Shown: piece by piece, positions 1 through 8,468 of the stretch | Numbering within the stretch: position 1 is the first letter of the stretch | How the letters are laid out: every line of letters starts with the position of its first letter | Origin: Planctomycetota bacterium | Lineage (GTDB): Bacteria; Planctomycetota; Uabimicrobiia; Uabimicrobiales; Uabimicrobiaceae | Length of the DNA stretch: 35,539 bases | Direction of reading: 5' to 3' | Assembly: GCA_029260735.1 (NCBI GenBank) | Contig: JAJDCR010000088.1 | Span: 1 to 35,539 of the forward strand | The notes under the pieces: model-generated | Database searches by the model: none | Told to the model about the DNA's origin: nothing | What the model saw: the letters and a program-made list of their open reading frames with translations, nothing else | Made by a program: the position numbers and the translations under genes

Positions 1-1450
1 CCAAAGCTTTTTCATATTCGCTTAAATTTTCATAGATAAGGCCACTATTGTTTAGAGAGGCAGCGATGCCTGAAGGATTACCTAGCTTCTTTTGTATAGC
101 AAGCGACTGGTTGTAGTAATGCAAAGCCTTTTGATATTCGCTTAAACGGTAATAGATAAGGCCAATATTGTTTAGAGAGGCAGCGATGTCTGAACGTTTA
201 CCTAGATTCTTTTGTATAGCAAGCGACTGGTTGTAGTAATCCAAAGCTTTTTCATATTCGCTTAAACTTTCATAGATATTACCAATATTGCCTAGAGAAT
301 CAGCCATACCTGAACGGTTACCTAACTCATTATCTATAGCAAGAGATTGGTTGTGGCAATCCAAAGCCTTTTGATATTCGCTTAAACTTTCATAGATATT
401 ACCAATATTGCCTAGAGAATCAGCCATACCTGAACGGTTACCTAACTCATTATCTATAGCAAGAGATTGGTTGTGGCAATCCAAAGCCTTTTGATATTCG
501 CCTAGTTGAGAGTATATAACACCTATATTATTTAGCAAAAATTCAGAAAATAAATCATGGGAAAGTGACTTACTCATGCTCAACTGAAGTGATTTTTCAA
601 ATAATTGCAATGCAGGGAAAAACTCTTCTTTCTCGTAGAGAGAAATTCCTTCATCAAAATACCTCCATGTTTCTTGATGCAAATGGATTTCTTTTTTTTC
701 CCAATCAAGCATCCTTGTGAACATTTTTTGCCAAAACTGTGCTTGTTTGAGGTACCAGGGAAACTCTGATTCAACGATGGCTATTTTTTCATAGTACTGT
801 GCTACTTTTAAATTTTGTAATAAAATATTTTTTCTTACTTCTTGGTTTAGAGAAATGGAGTTTTTTTCTAAAACCAAAAAGCACTCCATCATCTCATTTT
901 TATGTTTCTTGATAATATCGAGGCATTTTTTTTCATCTTCAGAGCTTACAGCAGTTAATAATGTTACTCGCCAGTCTTTATTTTCTGAAGCTACTGAATT
1001 TTCAATATAAACTCCCCAACTACCCGAGTATATTTCGAACACCTGTCGCTTGCCGTTGCGCACTATTTCCAAGTAATAGATTGGAGTTCCGTCTGGGAAG
1101 AAGGTAACAGGTTGAACAAAAACTCCTCCTGTCTGTTTTTCTATTTCGGTTTTGTTCTGCAACCAAAACTCTTTATCTTTCCCATTTTCCTGCGATTTTT
1201 TCTCTAAATCTTGGACATATTTTTTTACTTGGAATAAGCTATCTGTATCAGTAATATTCAACTCTGCAAAAGCAGTAATGATGTCCCCTTCTTGTAGTTC
1301 AATCTTTTGGGCGACACTTCCTGGAATGACACCAGTAACCTTAACTCCCTTTACAACCTCAGCAGTCTGCTCTTGGCCTTGGGCCATTGCAGGGAACAAA
1401 AAAACTAGAGTTAGACAACTCAGTATTCCAATGATTTTAGTAATTTTCAT
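1..1450 (-). CDS. Secreted PDZ-TPR repeat protein, 3' end missing at window edge
   Basis: About 483 residues are visible; the gene starts at 1450 and runs off the left edge with no stop. The start is an ATG preceded by AAAGG about six bases upstream. Residues 1-23 look like a Sec signal peptide ending near AMAQG. Residues about 34-142 read as a PDZ domain: VKVTGVIPGSVAQ, then LQEGDIITAF, and a closing strand YLEIVRNGK, with an insert of roughly 45 residues before that strand. A helical stretch follows, then TPR units with a 40-residue (120-bp) period of the pattern SLGNIGNIYESLSEYQKALD. It lies 55 bp downstream of the TPR-CHAT gene on the same strand and its repeats closely resemble that gene's, so the two probably form an operon of related proteins. 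The missing C-terminus could carry a CHAT domain by analogy with the neighbour, but this is only a guess. Likely role: exported scaffold or protease-associated protein. Confidence 0.85.
   Translation of the reverse strand, partial: MKITKIIGILSCLTLVFLFPAMAQGQEQTAEVVKGVKVTGVIPGSVAQKIELQEGDIITAFAELNITDTDSLFQVKKYVQDLEKKSQENGKDKEFWLQNKTEIEKQTGGVFVQPVTFFPDGTPIYYLEIVRNGKRQVFEIYSGSWGVYIENSVASENKDWRVTLLTAVSSEDEKKCLDIIKKHKNEMMECFLVLEKNSISLNQEVRKNILLQNLKVAQYYEKIAIVESEFPWYLKQAQFWQKMFTRMLDWEKKEIHLHQETWRYFDEGISLYEKEEFFPALQLFEKSLQLSMSKSLSHDLFSEFLLNNIGVIYSQLGEYQKALDCHNQSLAIDNELGNRSGMADSLGNIGNIYESLSEYQKALDCHNQSLAIDNELGNRSGMADSLGNIGNIYESLSEYEKALDYYNQSLAIQKNLGKRSDIAASLNNIGLIYYRLSEYQKALHYYNQSLAIQKKLGNPSGIAASLNNSGLIYENLSEYEKAL
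254..501 (-). repeat. Recent tandem duplication of a 120-bp TPR unit
   Basis: Bases 254-381 and 374-501 are identical over 128 bp at an offset of 120 bp, that is one 40-residue TPR unit plus 8 bp. Neighbouring units in the same gene differ at many positions, so this pair is a fresh in-frame duplication or gene-conversion product. Confidence 0.9.
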
Positions 1451-1505
1451 AGTTTACCTTTAGATTTTGTAAATGTTTTTTCTAGCACTTTTCATGGACG
1501 AATTT

Positions 1506-4500
1506 TTACTTTCCAATAAAAACAAAAGGAGCCCAATAGTAGGGAGCAGCATAGTCTTCCGAGTAACGAAGCTGCTTTTTCGCTCGCGAGAGGTATTCCA
1601 AAAAATCCCTAGAGTTTTTTCCCTCGAAGAGATTCTGATAAAAGCTCTCCATCAAACGAGAAGTTGATGCATCGTCAACTTTCCAAAGAGAAACAACGAG
1701 ATTATTGACCCCAGCATACATCCAAGCACGGGCAAAGCCCACAACCCCATCTCCTCTTTCTAATTTCCCCAGCCCTGTCTCACAGGCAGAAAGGACAACA
1801 AGCTGGGCTTGGATTTTGTCTTTGAGGTGAAAAATTTCTCGTGCTTGTAAATTTCCGTCAGAGATGCTTTCCAGAGGAAGATTACTTTTTTTTATGGAAA
1901 ACTTGTCTATGTTTGTAGGGGCCAGAAGCAAGAAAGAGCGAAGCGAGTTCTCTGGGTCTATTACCCCGTGGGTTGTAAAGTGCAGTATGTTGTATGGCAA
2001 AGACAGTGAAAAAAGCTTTGCTTCCTGGGCTTCCTTACCAAAGGAGATCGAGATATTTTTATCTTCGTAGGTAAAATTTCCGCTTATTTTTTTTGGTAGA
2101 GATTTTTCTGGGAGGATGTTTTTCGCGATAGCAAGAACTTCTTGCCGTGCACCTGGTAAGTTAGACAAATTCTGGCGCATTGCGCTACGTTGGTTTTCGC
2201 TAACAGGATCTGCCATTGCCAGCAAAGAAAACTCCTTTTCGTTTGCCTTTTTTTGCTTGCTCATTTCGACCATCGCTGTTGCTGATGTGACATAGCAAAT
2301 CTCGTATTTGTCAACCACATAGCTCAAATCTTGCCAAGTTTTTCCTTCTTCCATTGGTAGACAAAGTGCTGAGAAGGGCAATCGATGAAGCATTTCATCA
2401 GGTGCTATTATTAATTTGCTTGCGTTTCTATTTTTTAGCACAGGATCTAGCAACAATTGATAAAGCACTGTTGCTTCTTTTGTGTATGTCCATGTTATGG
2501 AGCTATTTTTACTGTCTCTTAGCGTATGAAGAAAGTTTTTTACTTTACGATTTACTTCTTTCGAATCACCTAATTCGATTATTTCGAAGCAATTTTTATC
2601 TACAGCAAAGCAATAAGCCTTGCCACTTCTGAATTTATTTTTAGTCGTAAAAAAATATTCTAGAAGAATTTCTCCATCCTCTAAGTCTGATTGCACTTGT
2701 TTTAGAGTAGGTGTCTCAGGATAAACTAGATTAGCAAAGCCAGGATTCCCTCGACGTATCTCTCCGATTATTTCCTCTAGTTCGTCCTCTTTCTCTTTTA
2801 AGTTACTATGTAAAGAATCAACTATCTCTTTCCCCTTAGTTCTTTCCGACAGTTTTTTCTGAATATCCGATATTTGAGCTAATATAAGATTGCGTTTTCT
2901 TTTAAGCTTTGGATCTACTGTTTTCTCTAAGTTTGCTTTACTCTCAGCTATTAATGATAGAAAACCATATCCTTTGTATTTTTGGAAGTTTTGCCATGCT
3001 TTTTTTTCTTTCTTTGCTAGAATCGTAAAGTCGATGATTTCTTGAAAGTAAAACACCTTATTTTTGAGAAATGATTTTCGAGATATCTTAGCTACTTCCG
3101 AAATTTTATACCACTTTTCTAGCGCTTTTGTATAATCATCGAAGGCTTGCTTTGGATTTTCAAGAATACGATGGCACTTTGCTCTTGAGAACAGAGAATT
3201 AACAATGCCTAAAGAATTACTTAGCTTTTTATTTAAAGTTAATGCCTTATCGTGATAGTCTAACGCCTTTGCGTATTCGTTTAAACTTTCGTGGATAATG
3301 CCAATATTATTTAAAGAGTATGCAATGCCTGAGCGATTACCTAGTTTTTTCTCTATAGCAAGCGACTGTCTAAAATAACTCTGGGCCTTTTCATATTTTT
3401 TTAAGCTTTTGTGGAGAGCACCTATATTGTTTAGAGAACTCGCAATACCTGGAAGATTACCTATTTCTTTGTCTATAGCAAGAGATTGGTTGTGGTAATC
3501 TAAAGCCTTTTCATATTCGCTTAAACTTTCATAGATATTACCTACATTATTCAAAGATGCTGCAATATTTAAACGTCCACCGATTTCTTTGTTTATAGCA
3601 AGAGACTGGTTGTGGTAACTTAATGCTTGGTTATATTCATTTAGGCTGTAATAGATATTACCTATATTATTTAAAGAGTCCGCAATACCTGATTGGTTAC
3701 GTATCTTCTTGTTTATAGTGAAAGACTGGTTGTAGTAAGTTAAAGCCTTTTCGTAATCACTTAAATTAAGGTAAATACTACCGATATGGTTTAGAGATTT
3801 TGCAATACCTAGATTATTATGGATTTGTTTGTCTATAGTAAGAGACTGATTATAGTAGTCTAAAGCCTTTTCATAATCACTTAAACTTTTATAGATATTT
3901 CCTATATTGCCTAAAGAATTTGCAACACCTGAAGGGTTGTTTAGTTTCTTCTTCATGTGGAGAGACTGGCTATGGTAATCCAAAGCCTTTTCATAATCAC
4001 TTAAACTTTTATAGACATTCCCAATATTGTTTAGAGAGGCAGCAATATCCGAAACGTTATCTAGTTTCTTGCGTAGAGCAAGGGACCGTTTGTAATAATC
4101 TAAGGCCTTTTTATACTCACTTAAACTGAAGTAAATATTACCAATATTGTTTAGGGAGGCCGCGATGCCTGAAGGATCATTTAATTTCTTCTCTATAACA
4201 AGAGACCGATTATAGTAATCTAAGGCCTTTTTATACTGACTTAAGCTGAAATAAATATTGCCAATATTGTTTAGAGAAGCGGCAACACTGGAAGAATAAC
4301 CTAGCTTTCTTTGTAAAATAAGTGCTTGGTTAAGATAATCTAAAGCTTTCTGGTGTTCTTCTAGCTTGAAGTAGGTATTACCAATGTTATTTAGAGAGCT
4401 AGCAATACCCGACCGATATCCTAGTTTCTTATTTATGTCCAGCTTCCAGTAGTGATATTTTAACTTCTCATCTTCACTTAAATTCTCTTCATAAGTTTCC

Positions 4501-4574
4501 TCTTGGATCACTACAAATAGCAAAAATATAAAAGCTAGGCAACTCCACACTACAATTTTTTTAATCAACTTCAT
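1506..4574 (-). CDS. TPR-CHAT protein (caspase-like protease with 11 TPRs)
   Basis: 1022 residues. I place the start at the ATG at 4574, which has AAGGAAAG just upstream and opens directly into a basic-hydrophobic segment MKLIKKIVVW...FIFLLFVVI (signal peptide or N-terminal anchor). An in-frame ATG at 4619 adds 15 residues and lacks these signals. Residues about 56-495 are eleven consecutive 40-residue TPR units (pattern SLNNIGNIYxSLSEYEKALDYYNQSLxIxKK). A helical linker follows to about 615, and a CHAT domain fills the C-terminus. The caspase-type dyad is intact: His869 in HFTTHG and Cys931 in LSACETGLG, followed by the usual GDGVVGFARAW and SLWKVDD blocks and a WAPFVFIGK end. CHAT proteins of this kind are peptidases or peptidase-like effectors whose partners bind the TPRs; the target here cannot be read. 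A close relative has decayed at 23403-23852. Confidence 0.93.
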   Translation of the reverse strand: MKLIKKIVVWSCLAFIFLLFVVIQEETYEENLSEDEKLKYHYWKLDINKKLGYRSGIASSLNNIGNTYFKLEEHQKALDYLNQALILQRKLGYSSSVAASLNNIGNIYFSLSQYKKALDYYNRSLVIEKKLNDPSGIAASLNNIGNIYFSLSEYKKALDYYKRSLALRKKLDNVSDIAASLNNIGNVYKSLSDYEKALDYHSQSLHMKKKLNNPSGVANSLGNIGNIYKSLSDYEKALDYYNQSLTIDKQIHNNLGIAKSLNHIGSIYLNLSDYEKALTYYNQSFTINKKIRNQSGIADSLNNIGNIYYSLNEYNQALSYHNQSLAINKEIGGRLNIAASLNNVGNIYESLSEYEKALDYHNQSLAIDKEIGNLPGIASSLNNIGALHKSLKKYEKAQSYFRQSLAIEKKLGNRSGIAYSLNNIGIIHESLNEYAKALDYHDKALTLNKKLSNSLGIVNSLFSRAKCHRILENPKQAFDDYTKALEKWYKISEVAKISRKSFLKNKVFYFQEIIDFTILAKKEKKAWQNFQKYKGYGFLSLIAESKANLEKTVDPKLKRKRNLILAQISDIQKKLSERTKGKEIVDSLHSNLKEKEDELEEIIGEIRRGNPGFANLVYPETPTLKQVQSDLEDGEILLEYFFTTKNKFRSGKAYCFAVDKNCFEIIELGDSKEVNRKVKNFLHTLRDSKNSSITWTYTKEATVLYQLLLDPVLKNRNASKLIIAPDEMLHRLPFSALCLPMEEGKTWQDLSYVVDKYEICYVTSATAMVEMSKQKKANEKEFSLLAMADPVSENQRSAMRQNLSNLPGARQEVLAIAKNILPEKSLPKKISGNFTYEDKNISISFGKEAQEAKLFSLSLPYNILHFTTHGVIDPENSLRSFLLLAPTNIDKFSIKKSNLPLESISDGNLQAREIFHLKDKIQAQLVVLSACETGLGKLERGDGVVGFARAWMYAGVNNLVVSLWKVDDASTSRLMESFYQNLFEGKNSRDFLEYLSRAKKQLRYSEDYAAPYYWAPFVFIGK
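3090..4409 (-). repeat. Array of eleven 120-bp TPR-coding repeats
   Basis: Eleven in-frame units of exactly 120 bp, each coding a 40-residue TPR of the kinesin-light-chain-like length class. Units keep the LNNIGN and YEKALDY cores and vary mainly at the last five to eight residues. The invariant length without indels suggests expansion by unequal recombination. Confidence 0.88.
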
Positions 4575-4834
4575 GATCTTTCCTTCTTCATTGCGCTTAT
4601 CTTGTCTATTCCACTCCACCCCACAAAATCTAACCTTATAATAGCAAAAAATATCACTGTAGGTAAATATATCTTTTCTTCGGTTTTCAAGAGGAAAACC
4701 AAGTTTTGTAACAAATGTTATATTCTTTTCTCTAAAGTAAACGAGGCATCTACTTTCGTTAGTCCAATGAAAGCATTTTTTTCTTTTCTCACTCTAATAG
4801 AAAGAAATTAGTAAGTCCTGGAATATTCTTTACC

Positions 4835-5098
4835 GTAGCTTAGTTTAGCTGTGTGCAAAGATATTGTTTTCAGCGTGTCCCCCCCAAAGTGGGGACAAAA
4901 AGGGTTTTTCTGTATGTGTCAGGTATTTGTTAACGTATTTTCGCATTTCTATAATTCCTGAAATAGGATTATACGCCAACAAATAAATTTCAAATCTTTA
5001 AAAACCCTTCTTATCTCCCCTTTGGGGGAGAAGTGAGGGACGAACTGAGGGGGGACACACTGAAAATAAAGACTTTGCAGCCTGTTAAACTGGGCTAC
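4835..5098. mobile_element. Foldback/MITE-like element with long imperfect terminal inverted repeats
   Basis: The ends at 4835-4885 and 5048-5098 are inverted copies of about 51 bp with roughly a dozen mismatches; best conserved are the blocks gcaaag, ttttcag and gtgtcccccc. The similarity continues inwards (cccccaaag and aagggttttt on the left against 5000-5030 on the right) with about 24 extra bases in the right arm, so only about 90 bp in the centre is unpaired. Each arm also makes its own hairpin (4876-4895 and 5015-5030). No ORF is inside and I could not find a convincing target-site duplication. It sits in the 640-bp gap between 4574 and 5215; the flanks 4575-4834 and 5099-5214 hold nothing else clear. 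A structured non-coding RNA is the main alternative to a MITE. Confidence 0.6.
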
Positions 5099-5214
5099 AA
5101 AATGGACCAAAACAAAAATCTACCCCAGACAGCCTTTGGAGGAGGAATACGCTGAAACATATGCTATAAAAACGAGGTTTTTTCAACAAAAGCTTAATTA
5201 AGAAAGGAAATGAG

Positions 5215-6633
5215 ATGAGTCTTAGGATAAAAACAGCTTACCTTTACATTGTCACGGCTTTTCCGACAAAGTCGTGGAGTCGGGTGGAGTCTTTTCAGCA
5301 AGCGGTAGAGGAACAAAGGAGCTCTCTGCTGAGTTCGAATTGTTTTGAGAAGATGAAGTACTATCCTAGTGGGGAGAGTTTTGAGGTTGCGGGGAATGCG
5401 GAGGCAAAGGGGTGTTCGCTTTTAGAAAACTATGCTCTCTTGGACGATAAGCGGCTTTCTTTGAAATACCGATATGAGAATGCTTTCTTGCGTTTACAGC
5501 TGGCTCCCTGGGTTTGCGAGTGTTTTTCTCCTGAGGTTATGGCTTTGGGGGAAAGAGTGGTTGTTGAGGGAGGGGTTTTGACTTTATTTTGCCGGGGAGT
5601 GGGTATGGTTACTTGGAAAGTCCGTGTGGAGGAGAGCGAGGTAAAACCTCTTGTCCTTTGTCATCGAAAGGGCTTTCGGTCTATGGTCGAGAGTCGAATG
5701 ACGGAACTCTTGCAGACGTATATTTCGCTGCCCAAGGTCTTCTCTCTGAGTAAGGGAGAAAGCGATAAACAAGAGAGGGATACATTCTTTTTAACGGTGG
5801 CTCGTGATCTTGGCTTTCGGGAGAGAAAAATTCTCGATTACGTTCAGGAAAAGAGAGAGGAGTTTTATTCTTTGAACTCGGGGCTTGATTTTCATGGAAA
5901 CTATGTCAGTCCGCGGTCTCATGAAAAGTTTTGGGAGAGCAACTTGAGTACTCGAGACGATACATTTTTTACCTTGAATTTTCGCCATGCTCTTATTGTG
6001 GAATCCAGTTGGAAGCATTGTAATTTTACTGCTTCTCGCTTTAAAGAGGGGGCGAGTCAATCTCTATTACGTTCCCGAGAGGAATACAATGACCTGAACT
6101 ATTTAATTTGGATAGAGGTTATGTTCTATCAGCGTTATCTCCTCAAACTCTCTTACGAGGTTTTAGCGCGCTATGATGAAGCTCCTATTGAGCAGCGTAG
6201 TGTTTTTGAGATTCTCACTCTTCATGAAAAGGTCAATGCTCTTATCGCCAATTTACAGGCTTCTCAAATTACGGTATTTGAAACCTACCAAGACTGGATT
6301 GAGTATGGGAAAAAAGCGATGCAAATCGATTCTTGCTACCGAATTTTTTGCGAGAGAATTAAGAGAATCGACAATAGCATTCAAACAAAATATCACTTCG
6401 AGCAGATCACCAAGCAAAATCGTTTGGCCGAGATTGGGATATGGATTTCTAAGCTGGGTTTGTTTTTTTGTGCTTTGGAAGTGATGGAAACTCTTTTTGA
6501 TAGCCTCAAGGAGGCAGGGACAAATGTTTATAGTTTTGAGTGGATTACTTATAGCATTTTTGTTTTTGCTTTTGTCACTTACCTTGTTCGCTCTTCTTTT
6601 TACTTCAAGGAAGACAAGACGAGTCTCTCGTGA
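5215..6633 (+). CDS. Unrecognised membrane protein, paralogue of the 24813 gene, shares a domain with the Lon-like protein
   Basis: 472 residues; ATG with AAAGGA upstream. I do not recognise the family. Residues about 7-330 are a mixed soluble region with the landmarks AYLYIVTAFP (8-17), RLSLKYRYENAFLRLQ (80-95), VLTLFCRGVGMVTWKV (121-136), TFFLTVARD (190-198), EEFYSLNSG (215-223) and EEYNDLNYLIWIE (289-301). A helical stretch leads to two C-terminal membrane segments at about 404-427 and 443-461, so the soluble part is probably cytoplasmic. The same landmarks recur in the 475-residue protein at 24813-26240 and, without the membrane segments, at the end of the 12178-8894 protein. The C-terminal TM pair recalls CorA channels, but there is no GMN motif. 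It leads a three-gene operon. A weak promoter candidate is TTGGAG (5136-5141), 18 bp, TATGCT (5160-5165). Codons are more GC-rich than in its paralogue. Confidence 0.85.
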   Translation: MSLRIKTAYLYIVTAFPTKSWSRVESFQQAVEEQRSSLLSSNCFEKMKYYPSGESFEVAGNAEAKGCSLLENYALLDDKRLSLKYRYENAFLRLQLAPWVCECFSPEVMALGERVVVEGGVLTLFCRGVGMVTWKVRVEESEVKPLVLCHRKGFRSMVESRMTELLQTYISLPKVFSLSKGESDKQERDTFFLTVARDLGFRERKILDYVQEKREEFYSLNSGLDFHGNYVSPRSHEKFWESNLSTRDDTFFTLNFRHALIVESSWKHCNFTASRFKEGASQSLLRSREEYNDLNYLIWIEVMFYQRYLLKLSYEVLARYDEAPIEQRSVFEILTLHEKVNALIANLQASQITVFETYQDWIEYGKKAMQIDSCYRIFCERIKRIDNSIQTKYHFEQITKQNRLAEIGIWISKLGLFFCALEVMETLFDSLKEAGTNVYSFEWITYSIFVFAFVTYLVRSSFYFKEDKTSLS

Positions 6634-6751
6634 AAGTATTTTGTTTTTCAAAATACTTTGTAACTCTTCCATGGGAATTTTCTCTATTAGTGCAGGGGGA
6701 AGAAAAGTTCTTTCTCCATCGTTACCTAACTTTTTCGTGTAAGGAAAAAAA

Positions 6752-7081
6752 ATGAAGGTACAGTTTTCTGGAGCCAATCGAGTTGCCCGACCTTGGGTTT
6801 TGAATCGGAGGTGGCATTTTCTCATCTCTCTCATGCCAGGTTTTGGCCAGCTTGTAAATCGGGACTTTCTCAAGGCTCTCATCATTGCTCTTATCACTTT
6901 GGGAGGAATTGTTAACCAGTATTGGAACATTTTAACTCCTCCCGAAGTGTTTTTGTGGATTTTTACGTGGCGTTCTCGCTGGATTATCATTGTTTTAGTT
7001 TGGCTATATGCAATTCGTGATGCCTACCTTGTTTTTTCAGGGCGTCGTTTGCTTGGTGATTGGTTTTTATCACGTAATTAA
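6752..7081 (+). CDS. Small PGxGQ-type membrane protein
   Basis: 109 residues, ATG at 6752 after TAAGGA with about seven bases of spacing. The segment LISLMPGFGQLVNRDFLKALIIALITLG shows, in pieces, a PGFGQ turn followed by a hydrophobic helix. A second helix is IIIVLVWLYAI, ending in RDAYLVFSGRR. PGxGQ followed by a basic or polar loop and two helices is typical of small TM2-like and related uncharacterised inner-membrane proteins. It lies 118 bp after the 5215 gene and 12 bp before the zinc-ribbon gene, so it is the middle gene of a likely operon. The function is unknown; it may assist the flanking membrane-associated proteins. Confidence 0.8.
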   Translation: MKVQFSGANRVARPWVLNRRWHFLISLMPGFGQLVNRDFLKALIIALITLGGIVNQYWNILTPPEVFLWIFTWRSRWIIIVLVWLYAIRDAYLVFSGRRLLGDWFLSRN

Positions 7082-7093
7082 AAAGGAAAAGAT

Positions 7094-8395
7094 ATGATTC
7101 GTTTTTCATGTAACCATTGTACTTCGTACTTAGAGTTCCTTTCGGAATTAGGCGGTACAGTTCAAGAGTGTAGTCATTGTCGAGGAACTTTACAGGTACC
7201 TTATCCTCAAGTCAATACTGTTTCTTCTCAGCAAAGAAATGGCCAAAGAGAGGTGCTTGATGTTGCCGAGAAACTTAGCCATACTTTGCCCGGAGTTCTC
7301 TTGGACCCGATGCTAAGTCGCTATCAGTGGCTGCAAAACTTTAATATGCAGCAGCCCAATTGGGAGCGCGACTCTTTAGAGATCTTTAATCCTACTAAGT
7401 TACGTAACGACTTAGTGACAGCCCTTAGTAAGTTTGAGGCCTTGTGGGTTTTTGAATTGGAGAAGAGAAGTGCTTGTCGTCTGAACTCGCATCTGGGAGC
7501 ACAAGACCGCCTTCTTCTTCAGCAACAGATCGAAGCGTTAGTTCACTGCCTTGCACCTTTAGAAGAAGCTTACAGTTTAGTTTTAAAGCGCCAACGAGGG
7601 TCGGTTGATGTAAAAAAGGAAAACGTAGAAAAAACAGCCACGGATGTTGGAGTAGGAGCGATTATTGGGGGAGTTTTATTTGGTGAGGTAGGTGCTTGGG
7701 TCGGAGGTGGTTTAGGTACCTTAGTGGCGGGTAACAGTATTGAAAATCAAAAAAATGAAGAGTGGCAAGGACTGTTTGAGGCCATTCATTATTTTTTTGA
7801 TCAGGTCAAGCAATCGCTACCTCATATTCAAATATCTTTACAAAGAGCGGTTTATCCTTCTCTGGAATCTTTTTGCCAAGCAGACAAAGTCAAGTTTGCT
7901 CAGTTAGTCGAAAATATAGAAAGAGAGTGGAATACGGCCAATAGTAACTTAAGACTTTTAACCCATGATCCTCTAAAGGAAGCGGAAAGGCAATATCCTG
8001 AAGTTACCGATGTTCGCGAAATTGTCTGCCGGAAGATTTCTCAAGTCCAAGAAAACAGTCTTTTTATGGGAGAAAATATTCCCCAAAATAAGCTTATCAA
8101 TGTCCTTAGCACCTATGCTGCTGGAGTAAAACCGCAAGAGGAAGTCCTTGTGCTCTATGACGACACAGTCTTTGGGGGTGCTCGAGATGGTTTTCTTCTA
8201 ACAACTTTCCATCTTTATTGGCATAACTTTGGGCAAGAGGCTTTTTACATTCCTCTTGCTGATATTGAAAGGTGTTCAGTCAGTGGTGCTCAGTTAGATA
8301 TGAACGGATATTTCATCAGCGTAAGCACACTTTCGGAGCCTGCCCGGGTTATTGTTCGTGATTTGTTTCTTCGTCTTTCTAAATGCTTCAAATAG
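7094..8395 (+). CDS. Zinc-ribbon / glycine-zipper / PH-like domain protein
   Basis: 433 residues, ATG preceded by AAGGAAAAGAT. The N-terminus has a two-knuckle zinc ribbon: Cys6-x2-Cys9 and Cys26-x2-Cys29 (CNHC, CSHC). Residues about 185-213 are Gly/Ala/Val rich (VGVGAIIGGVLFGEVGAWVG), a glycine-zipper-like stretch that could insert in a membrane or pack against one. Helical regions flank it. Residues about 333-430 resemble the bacterial PH-like fold seen in many uncharacterised proteins: EEVLVLYDDTVFGGARDGFLLT, then HLYWHNF, YIPLADIE and DMNGYFI. The last part is recognised by pattern, not by a named family. It is the third gene of the operon beginning at 5215, 12 bp after the small membrane protein, and transcription ends in the hairpin just after its stop. 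A membrane-associated sensor or scaffold is plausible; no enzymatic residues were seen. Confidence 0.85.
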   Translation: MIRFSCNHCTSYLEFLSELGGTVQECSHCRGTLQVPYPQVNTVSSQQRNGQREVLDVAEKLSHTLPGVLLDPMLSRYQWLQNFNMQQPNWERDSLEIFNPTKLRNDLVTALSKFEALWVFELEKRSACRLNSHLGAQDRLLLQQQIEALVHCLAPLEEAYSLVLKRQRGSVDVKKENVEKTATDVGVGAIIGGVLFGEVGAWVGGGLGTLVAGNSIENQKNEEWQGLFEAIHYFFDQVKQSLPHIQISLQRAVYPSLESFCQADKVKFAQLVENIEREWNTANSNLRLLTHDPLKEAERQYPEVTDVREIVCRKISQVQENSLFMGENIPQNKLINVLSTYAAGVKPQEEVLVLYDDTVFGGARDGFLLTTFHLYWHNFGQEAFYIPLADIERCSVSGAQLDMNGYFISVSTLSEPARVIVRDLFLRLSKCFK

Positions 8396-8398
8396 CCA

Positions 8399-8438
8399 AG
8401 TAGCCTAGGAACCTATTCAAAAAGGTTCTTAGGCTACT
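8399..8438. terminator. Bidirectional intrinsic terminator between convergent operons
   Basis: A 16-bp stem (8399-8414 with 8423-8438, one G-T wobble) around an 8-base loop starts 4 bp after the stop of the zinc-ribbon gene and is followed on the plus strand by T/C-rich sequence. It lies 31 bp from the Nudix gene's stop on the other strand and can serve both operons. Confidence 0.85.
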
Positions 8439-8468
8439 ATCTTTCTCTCTCCTATTTTTCTTTCCCAT

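Noticed and set aside
1..501. CRISPR-like periodic repeats
   Set aside because: The 120-bp period is an in-frame array coding TPR units, with no spacers between repeats.
4602..4811. 69-codon plus-strand frame in the gap before the foldback element
   Set aside because: No ribosome site, and it overlaps the upstream region of the TPR-CHAT gene on the other strand.
4835..5098. Target-site duplication around the foldback element
   Set aside because: The flanks ctttacc and aaaatgg share no direct repeat, so insertion is not proved by duplication.
5215..6633. CorA-type ion channel, because of two C-terminal membrane helices after a long helical region
   Set aside because: The GMN motif between the helices is absent, and the soluble part also occurs without any membrane helices in the Lon-like protein.
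6497..6742. 81-codon hydrophobic frame on the plus strand
   Set aside because: It is the shifted reading of the membrane segments at the end of the 5215 gene and has no ribosome site of its own.
6253..6990. 245-codon open frame on the minus strand
   Set aside because: It lies antisense to the end of the 5215 gene and the small membrane protein, both of which have ribosome sites and conserved motifs. Its translation shows no family pattern.
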